A DNA stretch of 13,280 bases from Micromonosporaceae bacterium (GTDB lineage Bacteria > Actinomycetota > Actinomycetes > Mycobacteriales > Micromonosporaceae): positions 1-13,280 of the forward strand of contig JADGHA010000065.1 of assembly GCA_019689695.1 (NCBI GenBank). Direction: 5' to 3'. The number at the start of each line of letters is the position of its first letter. Within the stretch, counting starts at the first letter, position 1. Below are positions 1-6,283 of the stretch, piece by piece. Under the pieces are notes generated by a model. The model was not told the DNA's origin. It searched no databases and saw nothing but the letters and a program-made list of their open reading frames with translations. The position numbers were made by a program, and so were the translations under genes.

Positions 1-14
1 CGGCAATTTTTTGC

Positions 15-64
15 GGGGGGGGGGGGCGGGGGGGGGGGGGGGCGGGTGGGGCCCCCCCCGCCCC
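15..64. repeat. G/C homopolymer block with near-perfect palindrome
   Basis: The block reads G12 (15-26), C, G15 (28-42), C, GGG, T, GGGG, C8 (52-59), G, CCCC. Bases 39-51 are complementary to 52-64 with one mismatch (T47 against C56), so the right half is a palindrome with no loop. The G runs could form G-quadruplexes on the + strand. Such long homopolymers are also typical of read errors or a contig end, so the exact lengths should not be trusted. Confidence 0.6.
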
Positions 65-130
65 GGCTGACCGCGCCTGGTCGTGGGTGCCAGCACCCGA
101 GCGAGCAGGCTCCGGTCGAGCAGACATCTC

Positions 131-154
131 GTGGTTCTCCGACCCGGGGACCAC
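131..154. promoter_or_regulatory. Leader hairpin upstream of rpsJ
   Basis: GTGGTTCTC (131-139) pairs with GGGGACCAC (146-154), allowing two G-U pairs, around a 6-nt loop. It lies about 100 bases before the rpsJ start. It could be a leader structure of the S10 operon or part of a terminator for the preceding gene. No T run follows. In E. coli the S10 leader binds L4 for attenuation, but I see no sequence match that would justify claiming the same here. Confidence 0.35.
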
Positions 155-258
155 TGTGACCAACCCGCGCGACACACCCGACCGCGGGGGTCGAAGGGAA
201 AGCGGGCGGCAGCCCGAGACGAACAGCGGCATCGCGAGAGAAGGAAACTGAGGCCACC

Positions 259-567
259 ATGGCGGGACAGAAGATCCGCATCCGGCTCAAGGCCTACGAC
301 CACGAGGTCGTCGACTCCTCGGCTCGGAAGATCGTGGAGACGGTGACCCGGACCGGGGCGCAGGTCGCGGGACCGGTGCCGCTGCCGACGGAGATCAACC
401 GCTACTGCGTGATCCGTTCGCCGCACAAGTACAAGGACTCCCGCGAGCACTTCGAGATGCGTACGCACAAGCGACTGATCGACATCATCGACCCGACCCC
501 GAAGACGGTCGACTCGCTCATGCGCCTCGATTTGCCGGCCGGCGTCGACATCGAGATCAAGCTGTAG
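259..567 (+). CDS. rpsJ: 30S ribosomal protein S10
   Basis: Small-subunit protein S10 (NusE), 102 residues, the usual length. It sits in the 30S head and in many bacteria also works with NusB/NusG in transcription antitermination. The sequence opens MAGQKIRIRLKAYDHEVVD and carries the family hallmarks GPVPLPTEINRY (about 38-49), SPHKYKDSREHFEMRTHKR (about 54-72) and a closing PAGVDIEIKL. The ATG at 259 follows a GAGG at 250-253 with five bases between, and the family alignment begins exactly at this methionine. It is the first gene of the S10 cluster and is followed by rplC after ten bases. The identification is secure. Confidence 0.98.
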   Translation: MAGQKIRIRLKAYDHEVVDSSARKIVETVTRTGAQVAGPVPLPTEINRYCVIRSPHKYKDSREHFEMRTHKRLIDIIDPTPKTVDSLMRLDLPAGVDIEIKL

Positions 568-577
568 GGACCGGACG

Positions 578-1240
578 ATGGACAGGCAAGTGAAGGGGAT
601 CCTGGGCACCAAGCTCGGCATGACCCAGGTCTGGGACAACAACCGCGTTGTCCCGGTGACCGTGGTGCAGGCCGGGCCGTGCGTGGTCACCCAGGTCCGC
701 ACGGTGGACAAGGACGGTTACTCCGCGGTCCAGCTGGGCTACGGGGCGATCGACCCACGCAAGGTCAACAAGCCGGAGGCCGGCCACTTCGCAAAGTCCG
801 GTGTGGCGCCGCGGCGGCACCTGGTGGAGCTGCGCACCACGGACGCCAGCGAGTACACCCTCGGCCAGGAGGTGACCGTCGACACGTTCCAGGCGGGCAC
901 CCTGGTCGACGTCACGGCGAGGACCAAGGGCAAGGGCTTCGCCGGCGTGATGAAGCGGCACGGGTTCCGCGGCCTGGGCGCCGGCCACGGTGTCGAGCGC
1001 AAGCACCGCTCCCCGGGCTCCATCGGCGGCTGCGCCACGCCGGGCCGGGTGTTCAAGGGCGTACGCATGGCCGGCCGGATGGGCGGTGTGCGCTACACCC
1101 AGCAGAACCTGGTCGTCCAGGCGGTTGACCCGGAGAACAACCTGCTTCTGGTCAGAGGCGCGGTCCCGGGGCCGAAGGGCGGGCTGGTGCTGGTGCGCAC
1201 CGCAGCGAAGGTCGCGACGTTGCCGGAGGGTGGTGCGTGA
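578..1240 (+). CDS. rplC: 50S ribosomal protein L3
   Basis: Large-subunit protein L3, 220 residues, which binds 23S rRNA near the 3' end early in assembly and reaches towards the peptidyl transferase centre. It begins MDRQVKGILGTKLGMTQVWD, with the conserved GTKLGMTQ. The central extension contains KGKGFAGVMKRHGFRG (about 113-128) and HRSPGSIGGCATPGRVFKG (about 143-161), both typical of L3. The start ATG has AGGGA at 566-570 as a ribosome site, overlapping the rpsJ stop. Its TGA at 1238-1240 overlaps the rplD ATG (TGATG), so L3 and L4 are probably translationally coupled. Confidence 0.98.
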   Translation: MDRQVKGILGTKLGMTQVWDNNRVVPVTVVQAGPCVVTQVRTVDKDGYSAVQLGYGAIDPRKVNKPEAGHFAKSGVAPRRHLVELRTTDASEYTLGQEVTVDTFQAGTLVDVTARTKGKGFAGVMKRHGFRGLGAGHGVERKHRSPGSIGGCATPGRVFKGVRMAGRMGGVRYTQQNLVVQAVDPENNLLLVRGAVPGPKGGLVLVRTAAKVATLPEGGA

Positions 1241-1890
1241 TGGCCACAGTGGACGTGATCGGGGCCGACGGGGCGGCGACCGGCACGGTCGAACTGCCCG
1301 ACGAGGTCTTCGACGTGCAGGCGAACATCCCGCTGATGCACCAGGTGGTGGTGGCCCAGCTGGCCGCGGCGCGGCAGGGCACCCACAAGACCAAGACCCG
1401 CGGCGAGGTCCGCGGTGGCGGCAAGAAGCCGTACAAGCAGAAGGGCACCGGCCGGGCCCGGCAGGGCTCCACCCGGGCCCCGCAGTTCACCGGTGGCGGC
1501 GTGGTGCACGGGCCGGTCCCGCGCAACTACAGCCAGCGGACCCCGAAGAAGATGAAGGTGGCCGCGCTCCGCGGCGCCCTCTCCGACCGGGCGCGCAGCG
1601 GCCAGCTGCACGTCGTGGAGACGTTCGTGACCGGCGAGAAGCCGTCCACGAAGGCGGCGATCGCCGCGCTGCGCAAGGTGACCCAGGCCCGCAAGGTCCT
1701 GGTGGTGCTCGCCCACGACGACGAGCTGAACTGGCTCTCGCTGCGCAACGAGCCGAGCGTGCACCTGCTGGACTCGGGCCAGCTCAACACGTACGACGTG
1801 CTCGACGCCGACGACGTGGTCTTCACCCGGGACGCCCTGGACGAGTTTCTGGGCGTCAAGGCCGGCGCAACCGAAGGGGAGGCGGAGTAA
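1240..1890 (+). CDS. rplD: 50S ribosomal protein L4
   Basis: Large-subunit protein L4, 216 residues from the ATG at 1240; it lines the upper exit tunnel. The loop that reaches into the tunnel is clear: GTHKTKTRGEVRGGGKKPYKQ followed by KGTGRARQGSTRAPQFTGGG (about 48-88). The C-terminal half (VVETFVTGEKPSTKAA, VVLAHDDELNWLSLRN) is also typical. A GTG at 1237 lies one codon upstream in frame; I prefer 1240 because the family N-terminus is MATVDV and GGAGGG at 1225-1230 is then nine bases away. In E. coli L4 represses its own operon by binding the S10 leader; whether that occurs here cannot be judged. Its stop overlaps the rplW start (TAATG). Confidence 0.97.
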   Translation: MATVDVIGADGAATGTVELPDEVFDVQANIPLMHQVVVAQLAAARQGTHKTKTRGEVRGGGKKPYKQKGTGRARQGSTRAPQFTGGGVVHGPVPRNYSQRTPKKMKVAALRGALSDRARSGQLHVVETFVTGEKPSTKAAIAALRKVTQARKVLVVLAHDDELNWLSLRNEPSVHLLDSGQLNTYDVLDADDVVFTRDALDEFLGVKAGATEGEAE

Positions 1891-2192
1891 TGGCCACCAT
1901 CGCCGATCCGCGCGACATCATCATCGCGCCGGTGGTCTCGGAGAAGAGCTACAGCGAGCTCAACCGCAACTGGTACACCTTCCTGGTCCACCCGGACGCG
2001 AACAAGACCCAGATCAAGATCGCCATCCAGCAGATCTTCGGGGTGCGGGTGCTCACCGTGAACACCCTCAACCGGGAGGGCAAGCGCAAGCGCACCCGGA
2101 CCGGCTGGGGCAAGCGGAAGAACACCAAGCGCGCGATCGTCAAGCTCGCCGAGGGTGACCGGATCGACGCCTTCGGCGGCCCGGTGAGCTGA
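1890..2192 (+). CDS. rplW: 50S ribosomal protein L23
   Basis: Large-subunit protein L23, 100 residues, placed at the tunnel exit where it docks trigger factor and the signal recognition particle. It opens MATIADPRDIIIAPVVSEKS; the family signature IIIAPVVSEKS and the later VLTVNTLNREGKRKRTRTG loop are present, with the usual basic loop KRKRTRTGWGKRKNTKRA at about 71-88. The start is set by a one-base overlap with the rplD stop (TAATG at 1888-1892), with GGGGAGGCGGAG just upstream as the ribosome site. Length and order (between L4 and L2) agree with the universal S10 cluster. Confidence 0.97.
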   Translation: MATIADPRDIIIAPVVSEKSYSELNRNWYTFLVHPDANKTQIKIAIQQIFGVRVLTVNTLNREGKRKRTRTGWGKRKNTKRAIVKLAEGDRIDAFGGPVS

Positions 2193-2205
2193 GGGGTAAT
2201 CGACT

Positions 2206-3045
2206 ATGCCTATCCGTAAGTACAAGCCGACGACGCCCGGCCGCCGTGGCGCGAGCGTGGCCGACTTCGCCGAGATCACCCGGTCCGAGCCGGAGAAGAC
2301 CCTGCTCCGCCCGCTGCCCAAGAAGGGCGGCCGGAACGTGCACGGCAAGATCACCGCACGGCACCAGGGCGGCGGCCACAAGCGCCAGTACCGGTTGATC
2401 GACTTCAAGCGGGTCGACAAGGACGGCGTGCCGGCGAAGGTGGCGCACATCGAGTACGACCCGAACCGGACCGCGCGGATCGCGCTGCTGCACTATGTGG
2501 ACGGCGAGAAGCGCTACATCATTGCGCCGAAGGACCTCAAGCAGGGGGACCGGGTCGAGTCGGGGCCGAACGCGGACATCAAGCCGGGCAACAACCTGCC
2601 GCTGCGCAACATCCCGGTCGGCACCACGATCCACAACGTGGAGCTGCGCCCGGGCGGCGGTGCCAAGCTGGCCCGCTCGGCCGGCGTGGGCATCCAGCTG
2701 CTCGGCCGGGAGGGCAACTACGCCACCCTGCGCATGCCGTCGGGTGAGATCCGCCGGGTGGAGGTCCGTTGCCGGGCCACCGTCGGTGAGATCGGCAACG
2801 CGGACCAGTCCAACATCAGCTGGGGCAAGGCCGGCCGGATGCGGTGGAAGGGCAAGCGCCCCTCGGTCCGCGGCGTGGCCATGAACCCGATCGACCACCC
2901 GCACGGCGGTGGCGAGGGCAAGACCTCCGGCGGGCGTCACCCGGTGAACCCGAAGGGCAAGCCCGAGGGCCGCACCCGCCGCAAGGGCCAGCCGAGCGAC
3001 CGGCTCATCGTCCGGCGCCGTCATGCCAACCGGAAGCGCGGCTAA
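2206..3045 (+). CDS. rplB: 50S ribosomal protein L2
   Basis: Large-subunit protein L2, 279 residues, a primary 23S rRNA binder needed for subunit association and close to the peptidyl transferase centre. The start MPIRKYKPTTPGRRGASV is typical of actinobacteria. The RNA-binding OB and SH3-like parts span about 40-200 (GGRNVHGKITARHQGGGHKR at 41-60). The conserved C-terminal loop reads NPIDHPHGGGEGKTSGGRHP (227-246), including the invariant histidine region around 231-233. The ATG at 2206 has GAGGGG at 2191-2196 about nine bases upstream. It is separated from rplW by 13 bases and from rpsS by 15. Confidence 0.98.
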   Translation: MPIRKYKPTTPGRRGASVADFAEITRSEPEKTLLRPLPKKGGRNVHGKITARHQGGGHKRQYRLIDFKRVDKDGVPAKVAHIEYDPNRTARIALLHYVDGEKRYIIAPKDLKQGDRVESGPNADIKPGNNLPLRNIPVGTTIHNVELRPGGGAKLARSAGVGIQLLGREGNYATLRMPSGEIRRVEVRCRATVGEIGNADQSNISWGKAGRMRWKGKRPSVRGVAMNPIDHPHGGGEGKTSGGRHPVNPKGKPEGRTRRKGQPSDRLIVRRRHANRKRG

Positions 3046-3060
3046 GGGGAGTACTGACAG

Positions 3061-3342
3061 ATGCCACGCAGCCTGAAGAAGGGTCCGTTCGTCGACGACC
3101 ACCTGATGAAGAAGGTGGTGGCGCAGAACGAGCGGAACACCAAGAACGTGATCAAGACCTGGTCGCGGCGGTCGACCATCGTGCCGGAGATGATCGGGCA
3201 CACGATCGCCGTGCACGACGGGCGCAAGCACGTGCCGGTGTTCATCACCGAGGCGATGGTCGGGCACAAGCTCGGCGAGTTCGCGATGACCCGCACGTTC
3301 AAGGGTCACGAGAAGGACGACCGGAAGAGCCGGCGGCGGTAA
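3061..3342 (+). CDS. rpsS: 30S ribosomal protein S19
   Basis: Small-subunit head protein S19, 93 residues, partner of S13 and in contact with the A-site tRNA region. MPRSLKKGPFVDDHLMKKV at the start, WSRRSTIVPEMIGHTIAVHD (about 34-53), VGHKLGEFAMTRTFKGH (about 67-83) and the basic C-terminus KDDRKSRRR are diagnostic. A GGGGAG at 3046-3051 serves the ATG. The gap after this gene, 85 bases, is the largest in the S10 half and contains a repeat-like element, described separately. Confidence 0.98.
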   Translation: MPRSLKKGPFVDDHLMKKVVAQNERNTKNVIKTWSRRSTIVPEMIGHTIAVHDGRKHVPVFITEAMVGHKLGEFAMTRTFKGHEKDDRKSRRR

Positions 3343-3369
3343 GCGGACGAGAAGGATCGAGGGGTTGGT

Positions 3370-3417
3370 GTGAGCGCGAGGAGTCGGCTTGCGAGCCCCG
3401 CAGTCGTGAACGAAGGG
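3370..3417 (+). repeat. Repeat-like intergenic element before rplV
   Basis: The element runs GTGAGCGCGAGGAGT, then CGGCTTGCGAGCCCC, then GCAGTCGTGAACGAAGGG. Inside it GGCT-TGCG-AGCC (3386-3397) forms a small tetraloop hairpin. From memory, closely similar sequence (gtgagcgcgaggagt, cttgcgagccccgcagtcgcgaacgaagg) recurs in intergenic regions of Micromonospora and relatives; I could not check this. Only one copy lies in this window. It sits between two normally tightly packed genes, which fits an insertion of a small repeated element that now supplies the rplV ribosome site (GAAGGG). Confidence 0.5.
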
Positions 3418-3438
3418 TTTTTCTGCGATGCCAACTAG
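3370..3438 (+). CDS. Possible 22-codon mini-ORF overlapping the rplV start
   Basis: A GTG at 3370 is preceded by GAGGGG (3359-3364) at a spacing of five bases, which is a good ribosome site. The frame reads VSARSRLASPAVVNEG and stops with TAG at 3436-3438, eleven bases inside rplV in another frame. It lies almost entirely in the repeat-like element. If translated it could couple or interfere with rplV initiation. It may equally be chance within the repeat. I do not recognise the peptide as a protein family and assign no function. Confidence 0.25.
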   Translation: MSARSRLASPAVVNEGFFCDAN

Positions 3439-4105
3439 GGGCGACGCGCCAGCGCTCCCGGGTGCCCGGGCGGTTGCGCGGTACGTGCGGATCTCGCCGA
3501 CCAAGGCGCGCCGCATGGTCAACCTGGTCCGCGGCCTGCCCGCCCAGGAGGCCCTCACGGTGCTGCAGTTCGCACCGCAGGCGGCGAGTGAACAGGTCTA
3601 CAAGGTGCTTGCCAGCGCGATCGCCAACGCCGAGAACAACGAGCGGCTGGACCCGGACGCGCTGCTGGTCAGCGAGGCGTACGTCGACGAGGGCCCGACG
3701 CTGAAGCGGTACCGGCCGCGGGCGCAGGGCCGGGCGTACCGGATCAACAAGCGGACCTGCCACATCACCATCGCGGTGGAGGCCGTCCAGGTCTCGCCGC
3801 AGGCGCGGCGGGCGGTCCGGGCGGCGGCCGCGAAGAAGGCCGCGCCGGCGACGAAGAAGGCCGCGCCGGCGAAGACCGTGCCGGGGCGGAAGGCGGCCAC
3901 CGCGGCCGCCACCGAGCCGGCGCAGGCCGAGGCCGCGGCGGTGGCCGCGCCGGAGGAGGCGGCGAAGAAGGCCGCGGCCGCGGTCGAGCCGGCCGAGAGC
4001 GCGGCGACCGAAGCCAAGGCGACCAAGGCGCCGGCGAAGAAGGCGGCGAAGAAGGCTGCGGCGGCCGGGACCGCCGCTGACGGTGAAGGCGAGGGTGCCG
4101 AGTAA
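3428..4105 (+). CDS. rplV: 50S ribosomal protein L22 with long Ala/Lys-rich tail
   Basis: Large-subunit protein L22, which lines the exit tunnel beside L4. The core is residues 11-120: ARAVARYVRISPTKARRMVN, then ASEQVYKVLASAIANAENN and the tunnel hairpin VDEGPTLKRYRPRAQGRAYR (86-105), ending CHITIAVEAV. Typical L22 is about 110-130 residues; this one has 225. The extra 100 or so residues are almost all Ala, Lys, Pro and Glu, with KKAAP-type repeats like those of histone H1-like proteins. The ATG at 3428 is the only start between the upstream in-frame stop (3407-3409) and the conserved core. GAAGGG at 3412-3417 is ten bases away. The stop overlaps the rpsC start (TAATG). Confidence 0.95.
   Translation: MPTRGDAPALPGARAVARYVRISPTKARRMVNLVRGLPAQEALTVLQFAPQAASEQVYKVLASAIANAENNERLDPDALLVSEAYVDEGPTLKRYRPRAQGRAYRINKRTCHITIAVEAVQVSPQARRAVRAAAAKKAAPATKKAAPAKTVPGRKAATAAATEPAQAEAAAVAAPEEAAKKAAAAVEPAESAATEAKATKAPAKKAAKKAAAAGTAADGEGEGAE
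3832..3873 (+). repeat. Tandem 21-bp repeat inside the L22 tail
   Basis: Two adjacent 21-base units, 3832-3852 and 3853-3873, begin GAAGAAGGCCGCGCCGGCGA and differ only in the last base. They encode consecutive KKAAPA-type heptads. Related but more diverged KKAA motifs recur further along the tail, which suggests growth by slippage or unequal duplication. Confidence 0.8.
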
Positions 4106-4950
4106 TGGGTCAGAAGGTTCACCCGCACGGGTTCCGGCTCGGCATCTCGACCGACTGGAAGTCCCGCTGGTACGCCGACAAGCTCTACAAGGACTACATC
4201 GCCGAGGACGTCAAGATCCGGCGGATGATGGCCAAGGGGCTGGAGCGCGCCGGCATCTCCAAGGTGGACATCGAGCGCACCCGGGACCGGGTACGCGTGG
4301 ACATCCACACCGCCCGGCCGGGCATCGTGATCGGCCGCAAGGGCGCCGAGGCGGACCGGATCCGCGGCGAGTTGGAGAAGCTGACCGGCAAGCAGGTGCA
4401 GCTGAACATCCTCGAGGTGAAGAGCCCCGAGTCGGACGCGCAGCTGGTTGCCCAGGGCGTCGCCGAGCAGCTCTCCTCGCGGGTCAGCTTCCGCCGGGCG
4501 ATGCGCAAGGCCATGCAGTCGGCGATGAAGAACCCGCTGGTGCGGGGCATCCGGGTGCAGGTCTCCGGCCGCCTGGGCGGTGCGGAGATGAGCCGCACCG
4601 AGTTCTACCGCGAGGGCCGGGTGCCACTGCACACGCTGCGCGCCAACATCGAGTACGGCTTCTTCGAGGCCCGCACGACGTTCGGCCGGATCGGTGTGAA
4701 GGTCTGGATCTACAAGGGGGACGCGGTCCCCGGCCGGGAGGCACCGGTCGAGTCCGGGCCGCCGTCCGGGCGCGGGCGCCGCGAGCGGCCGGAGCGGCCG
4801 CGCCGCGGGCGCTCCGGCGCGGGGGGCGCCGAGGGCGGCCGGGCGGCCGCCGCGGAGCAGTCCGCCGCGGCCACCCCGGAACAGCCGCCGGCGGCAGAGG
4901 CGGCCGAGCAGCCGGCCGCTTCCGGCGCGAGCACAGGACAGGAGGGCTGA
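4105..4950 (+). CDS. rpsC: 30S ribosomal protein S3
   Basis: Small-subunit protein S3, 281 residues, at the mRNA entry site where with S4 and S5 it helps unwind mRNA. The opening MGQKVHPHGFRLGISTDWKS is diagnostic. The type II KH domain covers about 38-106 with its GxxG-like loop IVIGRKG (74-80). The C-terminal S3 domain runs to about 215 (GRLGGAEMSRTEFYREGRVP, then RTTFGRIGVKVWIYKGD). From about 216 on there is an extra low-complexity tail, first Arg/Gly/Pro-rich (RGRRERPERPRRGRSG) and then Ala/Glu/Pro-rich. E. coli S3 is about 233 residues. GAGGG at 4091-4095 is the likely ribosome site. Confidence 0.97.
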   Translation: MGQKVHPHGFRLGISTDWKSRWYADKLYKDYIAEDVKIRRMMAKGLERAGISKVDIERTRDRVRVDIHTARPGIVIGRKGAEADRIRGELEKLTGKQVQLNILEVKSPESDAQLVAQGVAEQLSSRVSFRRAMRKAMQSAMKNPLVRGIRVQVSGRLGGAEMSRTEFYREGRVPLHTLRANIEYGFFEARTTFGRIGVKVWIYKGDAVPGREAPVESGPPSGRGRRERPERPRRGRSGAGGAEGGRAAAAEQSAAATPEQPPAAEAAEQPAASGASTGQEG

Positions 4951-4953
4951 CCC

Positions 4954-5379
4954 ATGCTGATGCCCCGTAAGCCCCCGAAGGGCTTCCGCAAGCCGCACCA
5001 CCCGGACCGGCACGGCCGGGCGAAGGGCGGCACCCGGGTGGCGTTCGGTGACTTCGGCATCCAGGCGCTCGAGCCGGCGTACGTGACCAACCGGCAGATC
5101 GAGTCGGCGCGTATCGCGATGACCCGGCACATCCGCCGTGGCGGCAAGGTCTGGATCACGGTGTTCCCGGACCAGGCGCTGACCAAGAAGCCGGCGGAGA
5201 CCCGGATGGGCTCCGGTAAGGGCTCGCCCGAGTGGTGGGTCACCAACGTCAAGCCCGGCAAGATCCTGTTCGAGATGTCCTTCCCGAACGAGTCGGTCGC
5301 GCGGGAGGCGATGCGTCGCGCGATCCACAAGCTCCCGATGAAGTGCCGCATCGTCAAGCGTGAAGTGGGTGAGGTCTGA
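4954..5379 (+). CDS. rplP: 50S ribosomal protein L16
   Basis: Large-subunit protein L16, 141 residues, which contacts 5S rRNA and A-site tRNA and joins late in 50S assembly. MLMPRKPPKGFRKPHHPDRH at the start, GTRVAFGDFGIQALEPAYVT (about 29-48), ARIAMTRHIRRGGKVWITVF (about 55-74) and KPAETRMGSGKGSPEWWV (about 81-98) are all family signatures. The ATG at 4954 lies three bases after rpsC, with GGAGGG at 4941-4946 seven bases upstream. The stop overlaps the rpmC ATG (TGATG). Confidence 0.98.
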   Translation: MLMPRKPPKGFRKPHHPDRHGRAKGGTRVAFGDFGIQALEPAYVTNRQIESARIAMTRHIRRGGKVWITVFPDQALTKKPAETRMGSGKGSPEWWVTNVKPGKILFEMSFPNESVAREAMRRAIHKLPMKCRIVKREVGEV

Positions 5380-5630
5380 TGGCTGCCGGTACCAAGCCCG
5401 GCGAGCTGCGCGAGCTGACCACCGAGGAGCTGGTGGACCGGCTGCGCGAGGCCAAGGCCGAGCTGTTCAACCTGCGCGTGCAGTCGGCCACCGGGCAGCT
5501 GGACAACAACCGTCGGCTGCAGGTGGTCCGCCGGGAGATCGCCCGGATCTACACCATCATGCGCGAGCGCGAGCTGGGGCTGTCGGCCGCGCCGGAGACC
5601 GTCGGGGAAGTTGCTGAGGTGGCGTCATGA
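5379..5630 (+). CDS. rpmC: 50S ribosomal protein L29
   Basis: Large-subunit protein L29, 83 residues, a helical hairpin near the tunnel exit next to L23. The core GELRELTTEELVDRLREAKA, then ELFNLRVQSATGQLDNNRRL (about 7-46) and RREIARIYTIMRERELG match the family. About twenty residues beyond the usual end form an acidic/Ala tail (SAAPETVGEVAEVAS). The start is fixed by TGATG with rplP. A four-base ATGA overlap joins it to rpsQ. Confidence 0.95.
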   Translation: MAAGTKPGELRELTTEELVDRLREAKAELFNLRVQSATGQLDNNRRLQVVRREIARIYTIMRERELGLSAAPETVGEVAEVAS

Positions 5631-5902
5631 CCGATAACCAGACGACCAAGCCGCGGGGCCGGCGCAAGGTCCGGGAGGGCTTTGTGACCAGCGACAAGAT
5701 GGACAAGACCGTCGTGGTCGAGGTCGAGGACCGGGTCAAGCACCCGCTGTACGGCAAGGTCATGCGCCGCACCAGCAAGCTGAAGGCGCACGACGAGAAC
5801 AACGCGTGCGGGGTCGGCGACCGGGTGCTGCTGATGGAGACCCGGCCGCTGTCCGCCACGAAGCGGTGGCGGGTCGTGGAGATCCTTGAGAAGGCCAAGT
5901 AG
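5627..5902 (+). CDS. rpsQ: 30S ribosomal protein S17
   Basis: Small-subunit protein S17, 91 residues, an OB-fold primary binder of 16S rRNA. After a short basic head (MTDNQTTKPRGRRKVREG) come GFVTSDKMDKTVVVEVEDRV, HPLYGKVMRRTSKLKAHDE and CGVGDRVLLMETRPLSATKR, which are the family hallmarks. The ATG at 5627 overlaps the rpmC stop by four bases (ATGA). It closes the S10-type part of the cluster, and rplN follows after eight bases, so there is no visible break between the S10 and spc sections. Confidence 0.97.
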   Translation: MTDNQTTKPRGRRKVREGFVTSDKMDKTVVVEVEDRVKHPLYGKVMRRTSKLKAHDENNACGVGDRVLLMETRPLSATKRWRVVEILEKAK

Positions 5903-5910
5903 GAGCTGAC

Positions 5911-6279
5911 GTGATCCAGCAGGAGTCGCGACTGCGCGTCGCCGACAACACCGGTGCCCGGGAGATCCTGTGCATCCGCGTGCTCGGCGGCTCGGGTCGG
6001 CGCTACGCGAGCATCGGCGACGTCATCGTGGCCACCGTCAAGGACGCGATCCCCGGCGCCGGGTTGAAGAAGGGCGACGTGGTCCGGGCAGTGGTCGTGC
6101 GCACCGCCAAGGAGAAGCGGCGGCCGGACGGCTCGTACATCCGCTTCGACGAGAACGCCGCGGTGATCATCAAAGAGGGCGGCGAGCCGCGCGGCACCCG
6201 CATCTTCGGGCCGGTCGGCCGTGAGCTGCGGGACAAGAAATTCATGAAGATCATTTCCCTTGCCCCGGAGGTGTTGTAG
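5911..6279 (+). CDS. rplN: 50S ribosomal protein L14 (GTG start)
   Basis: Large-subunit protein L14, 122 residues, at the subunit interface in bridge B8 beside L19. MIQQESRLRVADNTGAREIL at the start, then VGDVIVATVKDA-like sequence (here IGDVIVATVKDAIPGAG), and RRPDGSYIRFDENAAVII and GTRIFGPVGRELRDKKFMKI complete the family pattern. The start is GTG at 5911, with AGGAG at 5901-5905 five bases upstream overlapping the rpsQ stop. No in-frame ATG gives the full conserved N-terminus, so GTG is the right choice. Confidence 0.97.
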   Translation: MIQQESRLRVADNTGAREILCIRVLGGSGRRYASIGDVIVATVKDAIPGAGLKKGDVVRAVVVRTAKEKRRPDGSYIRFDENAAVIIKEGGEPRGTRIFGPVGRELRDKKFMKIISLAPEVL

Positions 6280-6283
6280 AGCC

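Larger units (their letters stand above)
1..258. other. Non-coding region upstream of the S10 operon
   Basis: I see no credible gene here. A run of six T at 7-12 could be the tail of a terminator belonging to a gene left of the window; in many actinobacteria that gene is tuf, but nothing of it is visible. G/C homopolymers follow at 15-64. Three possible hairpins follow: 85-98 (GGGTG/CACCC), 131-154 (9-bp stem) and 203-216 (CGGGC/GCCCG). I found no convincing -35/-10 pair for rpsJ, so its promoter is either atypical or further upstream. The reading frame running from 83 into rpsJ has Arg/Pro/Ser-rich content typical of GC-rich shadow frames. Confidence 0.7.

Noticed and set aside
83..346. Forward open frame before and into rpsJ
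   Set aside because: Arg/Ser-rich shadow that overlaps rpsJ out of frame; no ribosome site and no family resemblance.
2140..3558. Reverse-strand open frame of 472 codons over rplB and rpsS
   Set aside because: Composition is that of antisense GC-rich codons and there is no recognisable protein.
3428..4105. Frameshift as the cause of the long L22 tail
   Set aside because: The frame continues with GC-ending codons and coherent KKAA-type repeats, and it ends in a normal TAATG overlap with rpsC, so the tail appears genuine.
3598..5328. Long reverse-strand open frame of 576 codons across rplV, rpsC and rplP
   Set aside because: It is the antisense shadow of conserved ribosomal genes in GC-rich DNA. 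Its Leu/Arg/Ala/Asp-rich content matches no family, and it crosses several gene boundaries.
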